64,000 nt of DNA from Rubrobacter aplysinae (GTDB lineage: Bacteria > Actinomycetota > Rubrobacteria > Rubrobacterales > Rubrobacteraceae), in NCBI RefSeq assembly GCF_001029505.1, contig NZ_LEKH01000002.1, positions 1 through 64,000 of the forward strand, given 5' to 3'. Position numbers and translations under genes: made by a program. Each line of letters starts with the position of its first letter. The stretch's first letter is position 1. The notes beneath the pieces are model-generated. The model saw nothing but the letters and a program-made list of their open reading frames with translations. It did not search any database and was not told where the DNA came from. Shown piece by piece: positions 1-8,442 of this stretch.

Positions 1-1
1 G

Positions 2-724
2 GCGGAGGCGGAGAGGTTCGGGGCAGAGGTGTCGGGGCTGTCTTCGAGCGGCGAGCGGAGGCTCAGGATCTCGGCCAGCTACACCATCGGGGAGTATCTG
101 CTTCCCGGCTGGATCGACGCCTTCCAGCACCGGATGCCCGAGGTGGTTACCGAGCTCGTGGTCGGTAACTCCGAGGCCGTGCTCGGCGAGTTCACCTCCG
201 GCGGGGCAGGTCTGTGCTTCATAGAGAGCGGGCACGCCGCAGACGACCGCGACGGGGGACCGGAGCTGGAGCGGACGCCGGTGGCCTGGGACAGGCTCCT
301 GCTCGCCGTCGCCCCGCATCACCGCTGGGCAAAACGCGAAAGCGTGGAGGCAAGAGAGCTTCTGGAGGAGCCATTTATCTCGCGCGAGTCCGGGTCCGGC
401 ACGCGAGTCGTCGCCGAGCATGCCTTCCAGAAGGCCGGGCTCGCACCGCCCGAGCCCGCGATGGAGCTCGCGAGCACAAGCTCCATAAAGCGGACGCTCG
501 CCGCCGGCCACGGCTACGCCCTGCTCTCCGGCTACGTTATCCGGGACGAGCTCTCGCGGGGAGAGCTAGCCTCGCCCGAGGCCGCGGGGTTGGACCTGCG
601 GCGTTCGCTGGATCTCGTCCGCTCCCCGGGACACCCGCCCTCTCCCCTGGCCGAGTCGTTTCTGGAGACGATGGAGCTACGCTCCGGCCTCGGCCAGGGT
701 ACGGGACAGACCGGGCCTTTCTAA
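2..724 (+). CDS. LysR-family transcriptional regulator, 5' truncated by window edge
   Basis: The reading frame is open from the first bases of the window, so the N-terminal winged helix-turn-helix lies outside it. What remains is about 240 residues with the layout of a LysR substrate-binding domain of the CysB-like periplasmic-binding fold: an early strand and helix (RLRISASYTIGEYLLP), a central stretch with RESGSGTR, and a late segment (GHGYALLSGYVI) typical of the second lobe. The family binds DNA as tetramers and responds to small-molecule effectors. The effector and targets cannot be told here because the upstream neighbour is not visible. It is followed directly by the ileS promoter and leader, which appear to be a separate unit. 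Confidence 0.85.
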   Translation, partial: AEAERFGAEVSGLSSSGERRLRISASYTIGEYLLPGWIDAFQHRMPEVVTELVVGNSEAVLGEFTSGGAGLCFIESGHAADDRDGGPELERTPVAWDRLLLAVAPHHRWAKRESVEARELLEEPFISRESGSGTRVVAEHAFQKAGLAPPEPAMELASTSSIKRTLAAGHGYALLSGYVIRDELSRGELASPEAAGLDLRRSLDLVRSPGHPPSPLAESFLETMELRSGLGQGTGQTGPF

Positions 725-746
725 CCTCTCTCCGAGAGCTTATAAT
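719..746 (+). promoter_or_regulatory. Probable ileS promoter
   Basis: A perfect TATAAT lies at 741-746, just after the LysR stop codon. The best -35 candidate is weak (TTCTAA at 719-724, 16 bases upstream). Transcription would start near 753, immediately before the T-box leader. Confidence 0.5.
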
Positions 747-752
747 CTCCCG

Positions 753-1080
753 TACGGTAGAACAAAAAAGCGAAGACGGGAACGAGTAGGGCGGCGGTAG
801 TCCGAACCAGCGAGCCGGGGGCGGTGGAAAGCCCGGCGCGGACCCCGCCCGAAGATCCTCCCCGAGCCGCCGGACCGAAAGCGGAGACGAGGCGCAGCTC
901 CTGTGCCTGTATCAGACGTAGAGTAGGTCTGGACGTAAGCGCCACGTTACGGCGGACGGGCGTCCGGCGCGCCCGAAAGAGGCCCGGCAGAGCCGGGCAA
1001 GCAGGGTGGTACCGCGAGGGCGTAGCCCCCGTCCCTGCGGCGGAGCGCAGTTCGGCTCCCCGCGGAGGCGGGGGCTTTTA
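753..1080 (+). promoter_or_regulatory. T-box riboswitch leader of ileS (tRNA-Ile specific)
   Basis: The conserved T-box sequence AGGGTGGTACCGCG is at 1003-1016. Upstream is a stem I region (about 791-875) whose arms GGCGGCGG and CCGCCGG can pair. The specifier context GAAG-ATC-CTCCCCGAG places an AUC (Ile) codon at 855-857. The variable base of the T-box bulge, T1010, complements the A discriminator of the tRNA-Ile(GAT) gene found at 29734-29808, so both tRNA contacts agree. Known T-boxes bind uncharged tRNA and switch expression of the downstream synthetase gene. Here the leader ends in a terminator-like hairpin, so transcriptional control is likely. Confidence 0.9.
1025..1080 (+). terminator. 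Conditional terminator of the ileS T-box
   Basis: GCCCCCGTCCCTGCGG at 1025-1040 can pair with CCGCGGAGGCGGGGGC at 1059-1074, followed by a short T-run (CTTTTA). The CGTCCC element typical of the 3' side of T-boxes is inside the left arm. Because the T-run is short, a role in hiding the ribosome site cannot be excluded, but the ileS start is 45 bases further on. Confidence 0.7.
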
Positions 1081-1124
1081 CACATTCGACGTACATATTC
1101 GACGCACTCGAACGGAGGACCACG

Positions 1125-4100
1125 ATGACTTTCGAGAAGGTACGGGCGCAGGTGGACTTCCCGGAGCTCGAGCAGGAGATGCTCGGGCTCTGGAATCGTA
1201 TAGGGGCTTTCGAGAAGTCCGTCGAGAACCGCCCAAAGGACAACCCGTTCGTGTTCTACGAGGGGCCGCCGACCGCCAACGGCCGCCCCGGATTCCACCA
1301 CGCGCTGGCGCGGGCCTTCAAGGACCTGATCCCCCGCTACAAGACCATGCAGGGCTACCGCGTGGAGCGCAAGGGCGGCTGGGACTGCCACGGCCTGCCC
1401 GTCGAGCTAGAGGTAGAGAAGGAGCTCGGGCTCTCCGGTAAGGACGAGATCGAGGGCTACGGCGTCGAGGAGTTCAACAAGCTCTGCAGAGACTCCGTGT
1501 TTCGCTACGTCGGCGAGTGGCGCCGCATGAGCGACCGGCTCGGCTTCTGGGCCAACATGGACGACGCCTACTGGACGCTGGAAAACTCCTACATGGAGAG
1601 CGTGTGGTGGTCGCTCAAGCGCCTGTACGAGCACGACCTCCTGTACGAGGGCTACAAGGTCACCGCGCACTGCCCGAGGGACCAGACCTCACTCTCCTCC
1701 GCCGAGGTCGCGATGGGCTACGAGGACGTAACCGACCCCAGCGTCTACGTCCGGCTACCGCTCGAAGACGACCCCGACACGAGCCTCCTAATCTGGACCA
1801 CGACGCCGTGGACGCTGGTCTCCAACACGGCCGCCGCTGCTCACCCCGGTATCGAGTACGCAACCGTCCGGGCCAACGGAGAGAAGCTCATCCTCGCCCG
1901 TGACCTGCTGGACGCGGTTATCGGAGAAGGTAATTACGAGGTGCTCGAAGAGCACACCGGCGAGGAGCTCGCGGGCAAGAAGTACCGCCGCCCGTTCGAC
2001 TACCTGCCCGTAGAGGACTCGGAAAACCTGTTTACCGTGGTGCTCGGTCCGCACGTCACCACCGCAGAGGGCACCGGGCTCGTCCACACGGCCCCGGCCT
2101 ACGGCGAGGACGACGCCAGGATGGGCCGCGTCTACGGCCTACCCACCCTGCACCCGGTAGAGAGCGACGGCACCTTCGACGGGCGCGTCGGAGAGTTTAC
2201 CGGGATATTCGTCAAGGACGCCGACCCCGGCCTCACCGAGGAGCTGCGCGAGAAGGGTGTGCTGTACCGCGCAGAGGACTACGAGCACGCCTACCCTCAC
2301 TGCTGGCGCTGCGGCACGCCCCTGCTCTACTACGCAAAGAAGGCCTGGTACGCCCGCACCACCGCCGTGCTCGACACGCTGCTGGAAGAGAACGAGAAGA
2401 TCGGCTGGGTCCCGGAGAACGTGAAGTGGGGCCGCTTCGGGGACTGGCTCAGGAACAACGTGGACTGGGCACTGTCACGGGAGCGGTACTGGGGCACGCC
2501 CTTGCCGGTGTGGCGCACCGAGTCCGGTGCGATCGTGGTAGTCGGTAGCGCCGGGGAGCTGCGGGAGCTGGCCATAGACCCGGTGCCGGACGACCTGCAC
2601 CGCCCGTACATAGACGACGTGCGCATCAGGCACCCCGAGACCGGCGAGGAGGCGCACCGGGTGCCCGAGGTCCTCGACGCCTGGTTCGACTCCGGCAGTA
2701 TGCCCTATGCCCAGTGGGGCTACCCCAACGAGGAAGGCTCCGAGGAGGAGCTTGCCCGCAGCTTCCCGGCGGACTACATCTGCGAGGCCGTGGATCAGAC
2801 GCGGGGCTGGTTCTACTCGCTGCTGGCGTGCTCGACGATGCTATTTGGAGAGAGCTCGTACAGGAACTGCCTGGTGCTCGGCCACGTCCTGGACCCCGAG
2901 GGCAAGAAGATGTCCAAGAGCCGGGGCAACGTGGTGGACCCGTGGGAGGTCTTCGAGCGTCACGGGGCCGACGCGCTGCGGTGGGCGCTGTACACCGCGA
3001 CGAGCCCCGGAAACCCGCGGAGGTTCAGCCAGGATCAGGTCGAGGAGGCGACCCGCAAGTACCTCCTGACCCTGTGGAACACGTACTCCTTCTTCGTCAC
3101 CTACGCCCGCATAGACGGCTTCGAGCCGGAGAAAGACTACATCCAGCCCGCCGAGCGCAGCCTCATGGACCGCTGGGCGCTCTCGGAATTGCAGCTCACC
3201 ATAGAGCGCGTCACCGAACGCATGGAAGAGTACGACGTTACCGCCGCCGGCCGGGCGATAGGCGAGTTCGTGGACGAGCTCTCCAACTGGTACGTCCGCC
3301 GCAGCCGCCGCCGTTTCTGGAAGGGCGAGGACGACACGGATAAAAAAGCCGCCCACTCGACGCTGTACGAGTGCCTGGTCGCCGTTACCAAGCTGACCGC
3401 GCCTTTCACCCCGTTCGTCGCCGAAGCGCTGTATCAGAACCTGGTGGTGAACGCGGAGAGCGGCGCGCCAGAGAGCGTGCACATGGCCGACTGGCCCCGG
3501 TTGGACGAGGGCCTCGTGGACCGGGAGCTCTCCGGGCGGATGGGTCACACCCGCCGGGTGGTTGCGCTCGGGCGGGCGGCGCGCAACGCGACCGCCATAA
3601 AGACCCGTCAGCCCCTGCCGGAGGTCGTGGTCGTACCCGGCGAGCGGGAGCCGGAGGGCTTCCAGGAGGGCGTGGAGAGCCTGGCCGAGATCGCGACCGA
3701 CGAGCTGAACGTCAAGCGCATCTCCTTCGGCGAGACCGGAGACGTTACGGCGTACGCGCTGAAGCCGAACCTCTCGGTCGTCGGGCCGAAGTACGGGAAG
3801 CTGGCGCCCGCGATCCGGTCATCGCTCGCCGACGCGCCGCCGGAAGAAGGCGCACGGGCCGCCGCCGGGGAGCCGGTTACGATAACCGCTGACGGAGGGA
3901 CGGTTACGCTCACGCCGGAGGAGCTGCTGGTAGAGCCGACAGAGCGCGAGGGCTACGCCCTGGAGCGCGAGGGGAGCCTGACGGTTGCGCTCGACACCCG
4001 GATGGACGAGAGGCTGGTGGACGAAGGGCTCGTGCGGGAGCTGGTACACGGTGTACAGAATCTGCGGCGCGACCGGGGGTTCGAGATCGAGGAGTCTATA

Positions 4101-4298
4101 TCGGTCAGGCTGTCGGGCAGCGAGCGGATGACCGGGCTGCTCTCCGATGAGTCCGGCGGCTGGGGAGAGTACTTCAAGGGAGAGGTGCTCGCCCGCGAGC
4201 TGAGCCTCGACGGCGAACGAGAGACTCCCTCCGTCGTTACGCACGAGCTGGAGATAGAGGGTGAGCCGGTGAGGGTGAGCCTCTCGCGGGTAGCGTAG
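1125..4298 (+). CDS. ileS: Isoleucyl-tRNA synthetase, type 2, with altered HIGH motif
   Basis: Charges tRNA-Ile with isoleucine in the cytoplasm. At 1057 residues it is long, in the range of the eukaryote-like IleRS2 group. The Rossmann fold begins near residue 40 with GPPTANG; the class I signature that should read HXGH is instead G56-F57-H58-H59. The KMSKS loop is intact at residues 595-599. The editing (CP1) domain lies between, with the zinc-ribbon-like CWRCG just before the tryptophan-rich LLYYAKKAW segment. The C-terminal third is the anticodon-binding region. ATG at 1125 has GGAGG about 8 bases upstream. It is preceded by its own T-box leader. IleRS2 enzymes are known for low mupirocin sensitivity. 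Identification is certain; the motif change is plain in the sequence. Confidence 0.97.
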   Translation: MTFEKVRAQVDFPELEQEMLGLWNRIGAFEKSVENRPKDNPFVFYEGPPTANGRPGFHHALARAFKDLIPRYKTMQGYRVERKGGWDCHGLPVELEVEKELGLSGKDEIEGYGVEEFNKLCRDSVFRYVGEWRRMSDRLGFWANMDDAYWTLENSYMESVWWSLKRLYEHDLLYEGYKVTAHCPRDQTSLSSAEVAMGYEDVTDPSVYVRLPLEDDPDTSLLIWTTTPWTLVSNTAAAAHPGIEYATVRANGEKLILARDLLDAVIGEGNYEVLEEHTGEELAGKKYRRPFDYLPVEDSENLFTVVLGPHVTTAEGTGLVHTAPAYGEDDARMGRVYGLPTLHPVESDGTFDGRVGEFTGIFVKDADPGLTEELREKGVLYRAEDYEHAYPHCWRCGTPLLYYAKKAWYARTTAVLDTLLEENEKIGWVPENVKWGRFGDWLRNNVDWALSRERYWGTPLPVWRTESGAIVVVGSAGELRELAIDPVPDDLHRPYIDDVRIRHPETGEEAHRVPEVLDAWFDSGSMPYAQWGYPNEEGSEEELARSFPADYICEAVDQTRGWFYSLLACSTMLFGESSYRNCLVLGHVLDPEGKKMSKSRGNVVDPWEVFERHGADALRWALYTATSPGNPRRFSQDQVEEATRKYLLTLWNTYSFFVTYARIDGFEPEKDYIQPAERSLMDRWALSELQLTIERVTERMEEYDVTAAGRAIGEFVDELSNWYVRRSRRRFWKGEDDTDKKAAHSTLYECLVAVTKLTAPFTPFVAEALYQNLVVNAESGAPESVHMADWPRLDEGLVDRELSGRMGHTRRVVALGRAARNATAIKTRQPLPEVVVVPGEREPEGFQEGVESLAEIATDELNVKRISFGETGDVTAYALKPNLSVVGPKYGKLAPAIRSSLADAPPEEGARAAAGEPVTITADGGTVTLTPEELLVEPTEREGYALEREGSLTVALDTRMDERLVDEGLVRELVHGVQNLRRDRGFEIEESISVRLSGSERMTGLLSDESGGWGEYFKGEVLARELSLDGERETPSVVTHELEIEGEPVRVSLSRVA

Positions 4299-4481
4299 AA
4301 AGAAACCTGGAGCGGAGGAGCCGGATCGTACCCGGGGTATTAGGCGTTTTAGGGTACTGACCATCCAAAGCGGGTATGATGTAGCCTTCGAGCAAGCCAG
4401 GAGCGGCGGAAAGCAGCGCAGAGCAGAGAGCTACGAGCGGCGCTTCAGAGCTTGTGGCCCGACACAGAGGGAGGTAGCAAC

Positions 4482-4976
4482 TTGCCGGACAAGAAGACCA
4501 AGGCTCGGATCAAGGCACAGGCCAAGGGCCGGGCGAAGAAGCTAAAGGCGGAGGCGAAGAAGAAGGGCAAGAACGCGGAGTCGGCGCTCTCGGGTGCCTC
4601 GGTCAGCGCCCTGCTCGCCGGTAGCAAGCCGGTCGCCGAGAGGCTGCTGTACGACGACGAGCTGAGGGATAACATCCGCACCTTCCTGGAGTCGGCGCAG
4701 AAGATCCTGGACGAGCTCTCGGACGAGAAGCCGTCACAGATTGTGGCCCGTCTCTGGGACGACGACAAGCTCCGCACCCAGGTAGAGTCGGCGGCGGAGG
4801 CCGCGCAGCAGGGCTCGAAGAGGGTCCGCGGCCAGAACCCGGACAAGGGCGGAAACTTCGGCAAGGTGTTCCTGGTGATCTCGGCGATCGTCGCGTTCTT
4901 GATGATCAACCCGCGCACCGGCCCGGAGGCCCGCCGCATAACCAAGGACATCTACCAGGCGGTCAGCTCTAACTAG
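4482..4976 (+). CDS. Hypothetical lysine-rich protein with C-terminal membrane segment
   Basis: I do not recognise the family. The N-terminal 35 residues are very rich in lysine and alanine and probably form a basic helix. The middle is helical and acidic, and a single hydrophobic segment (KVFLVISAIVAFLMI) lies near residues 126-140, followed by a short tail. I chose the TTG at 4482 because GAGGGAGGT ends 6 bases upstream; an in-frame ATG at 4452 has no such site. The 3' end overlaps by 8 bases the end of the convergent gene to the right. A membrane-anchored, nucleic-acid-contacting protein is possible but only inferred from charge. Confidence 0.7.
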   Translation: MPDKKTKARIKAQAKGRAKKLKAEAKKKGKNAESALSGASVSALLAGSKPVAERLLYDDELRDNIRTFLESAQKILDELSDEKPSQIVARLWDDDKLRTQVESAAEAAQQGSKRVRGQNPDKGGNFGKVFLVISAIVAFLMINPRTGPEARRITKDIYQAVSSN

Positions 4977-5574
4977 GGGGGCTAGAAGAGCTAGAGGGCC
5001 GTATCTCTTCGGGGCTTACCGGGGGGTATATCTTCCCCACCTCTAGATCCAGCGCCCGGGCCGCGCCCGCCTCGTCCGAGGCGACCAGGGAGCGCCGTAG
5101 ACGGAGGAGACCGTCTACGATCTCCTCTCTGGCGCGCCCGGCCCTGTTTCTGGCGCTGTCGCTCGGTATGCCCTGTATCTCCAGGCGCTCCGCCTGGTCT
5201 CTTTTGCGGGCCGCCCGCTCCACGCTGGTCGCGTTCTGCTCCAGGAACTCCCGGAGCGCGGCCACGGCCCGTTCCCGTTCGGCCTCGCCTACCCCGGCGC
5301 CGACGCTCTCGACGGGAGGACGATGTGCGGCCTCCCCGTCTAGCTCCGGGTTGATCCCACGCTCTGTCGAGTACGTAATGCTTTCCGAGTCCCCGGAGTC
5401 TGTTGCGGAACGCTCCGCGGCGTCTTTCGAGACTCCCGGCTCTTTCCGCACGGGTCCGCCCTGGTTCGGACCCCGGCGGAAACGTGAGATCAGACGCCCG
5501 ACGGCGCCCCGGAGTCTCGCCGGGTAACGCCGGGGATCAAGATACTTGAAAGGTGGTAGGCTCCCCTCGCTCAT
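4969..5574 (-). CDS. Hypothetical charged helical protein
   Basis: About 201 residues from ATG at 5574. The N-terminus is basic (RRYPARLRGAVGRLISRFRRG), the middle is low complexity and acidic, and residues about 95-185 look like a helical bundle or coiled coil (repeated RxxAERxE patterns). There is no signal peptide. No family is recognised. Its start codon shares bases with the start codon of the divergent lipoprotein gene. TAATAT at 5582-5587 on this strand ends 7 bases before the ATG, so leaderless translation is possible. A longer in-frame start (up to 5700) would run through the opposite gene and is less likely. Confidence 0.5.
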   Translation of the reverse strand: MSEGSLPPFKYLDPRRYPARLRGAVGRLISRFRRGPNQGGPVRKEPGVSKDAAERSATDSGDSESITYSTERGINPELDGEAAHRPPVESVGAGVGEAERERAVAALREFLEQNATSVERAARKRDQAERLEIQGIPSDSARNRAGRAREEIVDGLLRLRRSLVASDEAGAARALDLEVGKIYPPVSPEEIRPSSSSSPPS

Positions 5575-6205
5575 GAGACCCATATTAAACCGCACAAGAG
5601 TGTTCTTTGTGATCCTGCTCTCACTGACCTTCGCCGCAGGGTGCTCTTCGGACCCGCGGGTGGAGGCAAACGACGCCGTCGAACGGGCGAACGAGGACAT
5701 CTCGGCCCACGACGAGCTCTTCGACGAGGCCCGTGGCTCCTACTCCGAATCCCGGCAGGCGGTCCGGGATGGTAGCGGCGATGGAAACGATTCCGAGGGC
5801 TCCGGGGAAACACGGGAAAGTACCGGATCTGAAAGCCCGGCGGCGCGGGGAGCCTCCGAGGCGCGTAACAAGCTACAGGACGCCCGCGGCCGGCTACAGG
5901 AGGGCCGGGAGGAGATCTCGGGCATCCAGGAGCTGGAGGTCTCGGATAGTCTCATGCGTTACTCGCGCACGCTGGAAGGTGCCATCTCCGCGCAGATGAG
6001 GGCCGAGGAGCGGGAGATCTCCTTCTACGAGATCCTGGCAGAAGATCCGAGCCTGGAGGACAACCGCGACCGGGCGACGGAGCTGCTGGACGAGGCGCGT
6101 CAGGCGTACACGGAGGCCGAGAACGGCTACCAGGAGGCGGCGGAGATAGCGGGCTCCAGCCCGGAGATCACCGCCCCCGGGAGTGGCGGCTCTACCGGAA
6201 GCTAG
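5573..6205 (+). CDS. Putative secreted lipoprotein, unknown function
   Basis: Residues 1-24 form a lipoprotein signal: basic N-terminus (MRPILNRTR), hydrophobic core (VFFVILLSLTF) and lipobox AAGC with the cysteine at about residue 24. The mature part is about 185 residues, helical, strongly acidic, with a Ser/Gly/Asp-rich linker near residues 60-90 and regular Glu/Ala/Arg heptads after that, ending in a Gly/Ser tail. No enzyme motif is visible. No clear ribosome site precedes ATG 5573; an in-frame TTG at 5546 is an alternative. The gene ends in a CTAG shared with the stop of the convergent mutM. Confidence 0.7.
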   Translation: MRPILNRTRVFFVILLSLTFAAGCSSDPRVEANDAVERANEDISAHDELFDEARGSYSESRQAVRDGSGDGNDSEGSGETRESTGSESPAARGASEARNKLQDARGRLQEGREEISGIQELEVSDSLMRYSRTLEGAISAQMRAEEREISFYEILAEDPSLEDNRDRATELLDEARQAYTEAENGYQEAAEIAGSSPEITAPGSGGSTGS

Positions 6206-7044
6206 GCGTCTGGAGCGTCCGGAGACGTTAGCGGCTGGCACGCGGGACAGACGTGCGTCCCGCGGCCGGCCACCTTGAGCTTCACGATCTCCGCGCCGCA
6301 GGCCGGACAGGGGTCGCCCTCCCGGTCGAAGACGCGTAGCTGGTGCTGGTACTTTCCCGTCTCCCCGAAGGCGTCGTGGTAGGAGTCGAAGGTCGTGCCC
6401 CGGGCCTCGATGGCGCGCCCCAGGATGTCGAGAATGGCGGCGTGGAGCGTCTCCGTCTCCCGCGGCGTGAGCGTGTCCGCCTTGCGCGCCGGGTGTACCC
6501 CGGCGGCGAAGAGAACCTCGTCCACGTAAATGTTCCCGAGCCCGGCGACGAGCGACTGGTCGAGCAGGAGGCCCTTGATCGCGGCCCGGCGACCAGAGAA
6601 AGCCGCCGTCAGATAGCCGGCCGTGAACTCCGGCGAGAAAGGGTCCGGGCCGAGACGGGAGATCAGGGGGTGCCCGTCCACCCCGGCGGGCTCGTACAGG
6701 TCGAAGTAGCCGAGCCAGAGCCGGGTAAAGCCCAGAACCACACCACCTTCGAACTCCAGCATCACCGTGTTCATCCGGTCCGGCTCTTGCCAGACGGGAA
6801 AGCCTAGGACGCGGCCCGAGATCACGAGATGCACGACCCCCACCACCTCGCCGAAGTCGAGAACGATGATCTTGCCCCGCCTTGAAGTCCCCCGCAGAGT
6901 CTGGCCGACGAGCTTCGCCGGGAATCCTTCGACCCCGGCGTTCGACACGTCGTCGTCCGAGATGCCGGCGCACACCACCCGGCGTCCCGCCGCCAGCGAG
7001 GCGACGTCGCGCGAGATCACGGTAACCTCCGGTAGCTCCGGCAC
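6202..7044 (-). CDS. mutM: Formamidopyrimidine-DNA glycosylase
   Basis: Removes oxidised purines such as 8-oxoguanine from DNA and nicks the abasic site. Translation from GTG 7044 gives the PELPEV N-terminus, so proline 2 (the catalytic Schiff-base residue) and glutamate 3 are in place. The conserved lysine is in RRGKIIVL near residue 58. The helix-two-turn-helix segment (GLGNIYVDEVLFAAGVHP) is near residue 165, and the C-terminal zinc finger has CPAC and CPACQ pairs. At 280 residues it has normal length. The GTG start overlaps the TAG stop of the upstream HAD gene by one base (TAGTG), pointing to translational coupling. Confidence 0.95.
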   Translation of the reverse strand: MPELPEVTVISRDVASLAAGRRVVCAGISDDDVSNAGVEGFPAKLVGQTLRGTSRRGKIIVLDFGEVVGVVHLVISGRVLGFPVWQEPDRMNTVMLEFEGGVVLGFTRLWLGYFDLYEPAGVDGHPLISRLGPDPFSPEFTAGYLTAAFSGRRAAIKGLLLDQSLVAGLGNIYVDEVLFAAGVHPARKADTLTPRETETLHAAILDILGRAIEARGTTFDSYHDAFGETGKYQHQLRVFDREGDPCPACGAEIVKLKVAGRGTHVCPACQPLTSPDAPDA

Positions 7045-7931
7045 TACGTCTCCAACCCTGTGCCGCAACCGTCCAGAACATCCTCCAGAAAGCGGGCCAC
7101 GCCGTCCTCTTCGACCGGTGGCGCGACGGCGTCGGCGGCGAGCCGGACTTCCTCCGTACCGCCGACGGCCACCCCGAGCCCGGCGAACCGGAGCATGTCC
7201 GCGTCGTTGTCGGCGTCACCGAAGGCCGCGGTGCGGGCGGGGTCTATCCCCCACTCCCCGCACAGGAACGACAGGGAGCGAGACTTCGTGCCCTCCAGCG
7301 CCCCGACCTCGACGTAGTGCGGCAGGCTCCGGGTCACGAAGGCGCGCCCGGAGAACGCCTCCCGGGCCTCGTCCAGCCACTTCTCGACCCGGTCCGGGCT
7401 GTCCACCAGCACGACCCTGATCGGGCTCTCCCCGGAGTATTCCAGCCACCCCGAAAGGTCGTCCACGATCCGCACCCCGGGCTCGTCCTCGGACCTCAGC
7501 CTCTCCAGGACGGTCGGCCGCCCGGCGGATTCGGGGGGAAGCAGGATCTCACCGTCCGTCAGAATCCGGGCGTGGACCCCGCGGCTCTCGGCCCAACGGA
7601 GCATCTCTGAGGCGAGACCGGGATCCAGCGCCCGGCGCAGCAGCGTCCGGCCATCCAACCGGCGGACCATCGAGCCCCCGTAGCAGATCACGGGCTCCTC
7701 ATTCCGGAACCCGAGCCGCTCTGCGTGCTCGCGGGCGGTCTCGAATCGCCTGCCGGTGGCGACCACGAGCCGCGAGCCGCGCTCCCGCAGCCTGCGCAAA
7801 GCCTTGACGGAAGAGGCGGTGATCTCTAGCTCCCGGCTCAGGAGAGTGCCGTCGAGATCAAACGCAACCACGCCAAAAGGAGACCGGCCGTTACCCGCCT
7901 TTCTACGATACTCAATTGGGCTTTCGGACAT
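7044..7931 (-). CDS. Cof-type HAD-superfamily phosphatase
   Basis: A 295-residue HAD hydrolase of the Cof/type IIB group. Motif I is FDLDGTLL with the nucleophile Asp25 and the acid Asp27. Motif II is in LVVATGR. The cap domain follows the DGEIL region, and motif III/IV reads FGDADNDADML near residue 237. The group dephosphorylates sugar phosphates, pyridoxal phosphate or flavin intermediates; the substrate here cannot be inferred. It is the first gene of a two-gene unit with mutM, sharing a stop/start overlap. Confidence 0.93.
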   Translation of the reverse strand: MSESPIEYRRKAGNGRSPFGVVAFDLDGTLLSRELEITASSVKALRRLRERGSRLVVATGRRFETAREHAERLGFRNEEPVICYGGSMVRRLDGRTLLRRALDPGLASEMLRWAESRGVHARILTDGEILLPPESAGRPTVLERLRSEDEPGVRIVDDLSGWLEYSGESPIRVVLVDSPDRVEKWLDEAREAFSGRAFVTRSLPHYVEVGALEGTKSRSLSFLCGEWGIDPARTAAFGDADNDADMLRFAGLGVAVGGTEEVRLAADAVAPPVEEDGVARFLEDVLDGCGTGLET

Positions 7932-8442
7932 TACCGGATTCCTTGTCTGCGCCTTGACTGTGCCTTGACTGTGTGGAGACCGGGGAACATTATTGCAGGT
8001 AAAGGCGGGAGTTCACAGGAATCCACAGAAGCTCGATACCGCTGGCAAACCTGTAGCCGAGTCCGGCGGCCCTGACCCCGTTACCCGAGTGGAGCAGACG
8101 GTACTCGAACCCGTGACCTCTACCGTGCGAAAGCAAACTTGATCCGGACCTGGGTCTCCTATTCGCCGCCCTCTCTCATCGTATGGGACGTAAGCGGGAG
8201 GAACGATGAAAATGAGCCTGACCACGTAGGGGACGGTTCACTAAAGCAGGAAGGCTGGCCGAAAAGCCTCGCCATCCTCTGATACAAGGGCACAGAAACC
8301 CGGCTCCACGAGGTAGAGACGGAGCGGTTGCGGCAATTCGTGCGAGGTAGTCCGGCACACCCACAAAGCGTACAAAAGTATGCAAAAACACAACAAAGGC
8401 GCTATAAATAGGGCGCAGGCTAACCAAAGGAAAGGGTGAGCC
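7932..8442. other. Intergenic region with tRNA-Ala remnant and acn promoter region
   Basis: No convincing gene. It contains a perfect tandem copy of an 11-base unit (GCCTTGACTGT, 7951-7972), the tRNA-Ala 3' half fragment at 8090-8134, and an A/T-rich segment at 8360-8412 with TATAAA at 8403-8408 that could be the -10 element of the aconitase gene. It is the inferred left boundary of the island. Confidence 0.6.
8090..8134 (-). other. tRNA-Ala 3'-half fragment (candidate att site)
   Basis: On the minus strand this reads as the 3' half of a tRNA-Ala: anticodon-loop 3' side, variable region, T arm and 3' acceptor arm. Aligned without gaps against 28805-28848, 38 of 44 bases match, including an 18-base identical run at the T arm. 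Similarity stops in the anticodon loop, and no 5' half follows. The anticodon reads CGC rather than TGC, and one T-stem pair is broken. It lies in the same orientation as the intact tRNA-Ala at 28804-28876. Confidence 0.65.

Noticed and set aside
8090-8134. A functional second tRNA-Ala gene
   Set aside because: Only the 3' half is present, one T-stem pair is broken and no 5' half follows on the minus strand.
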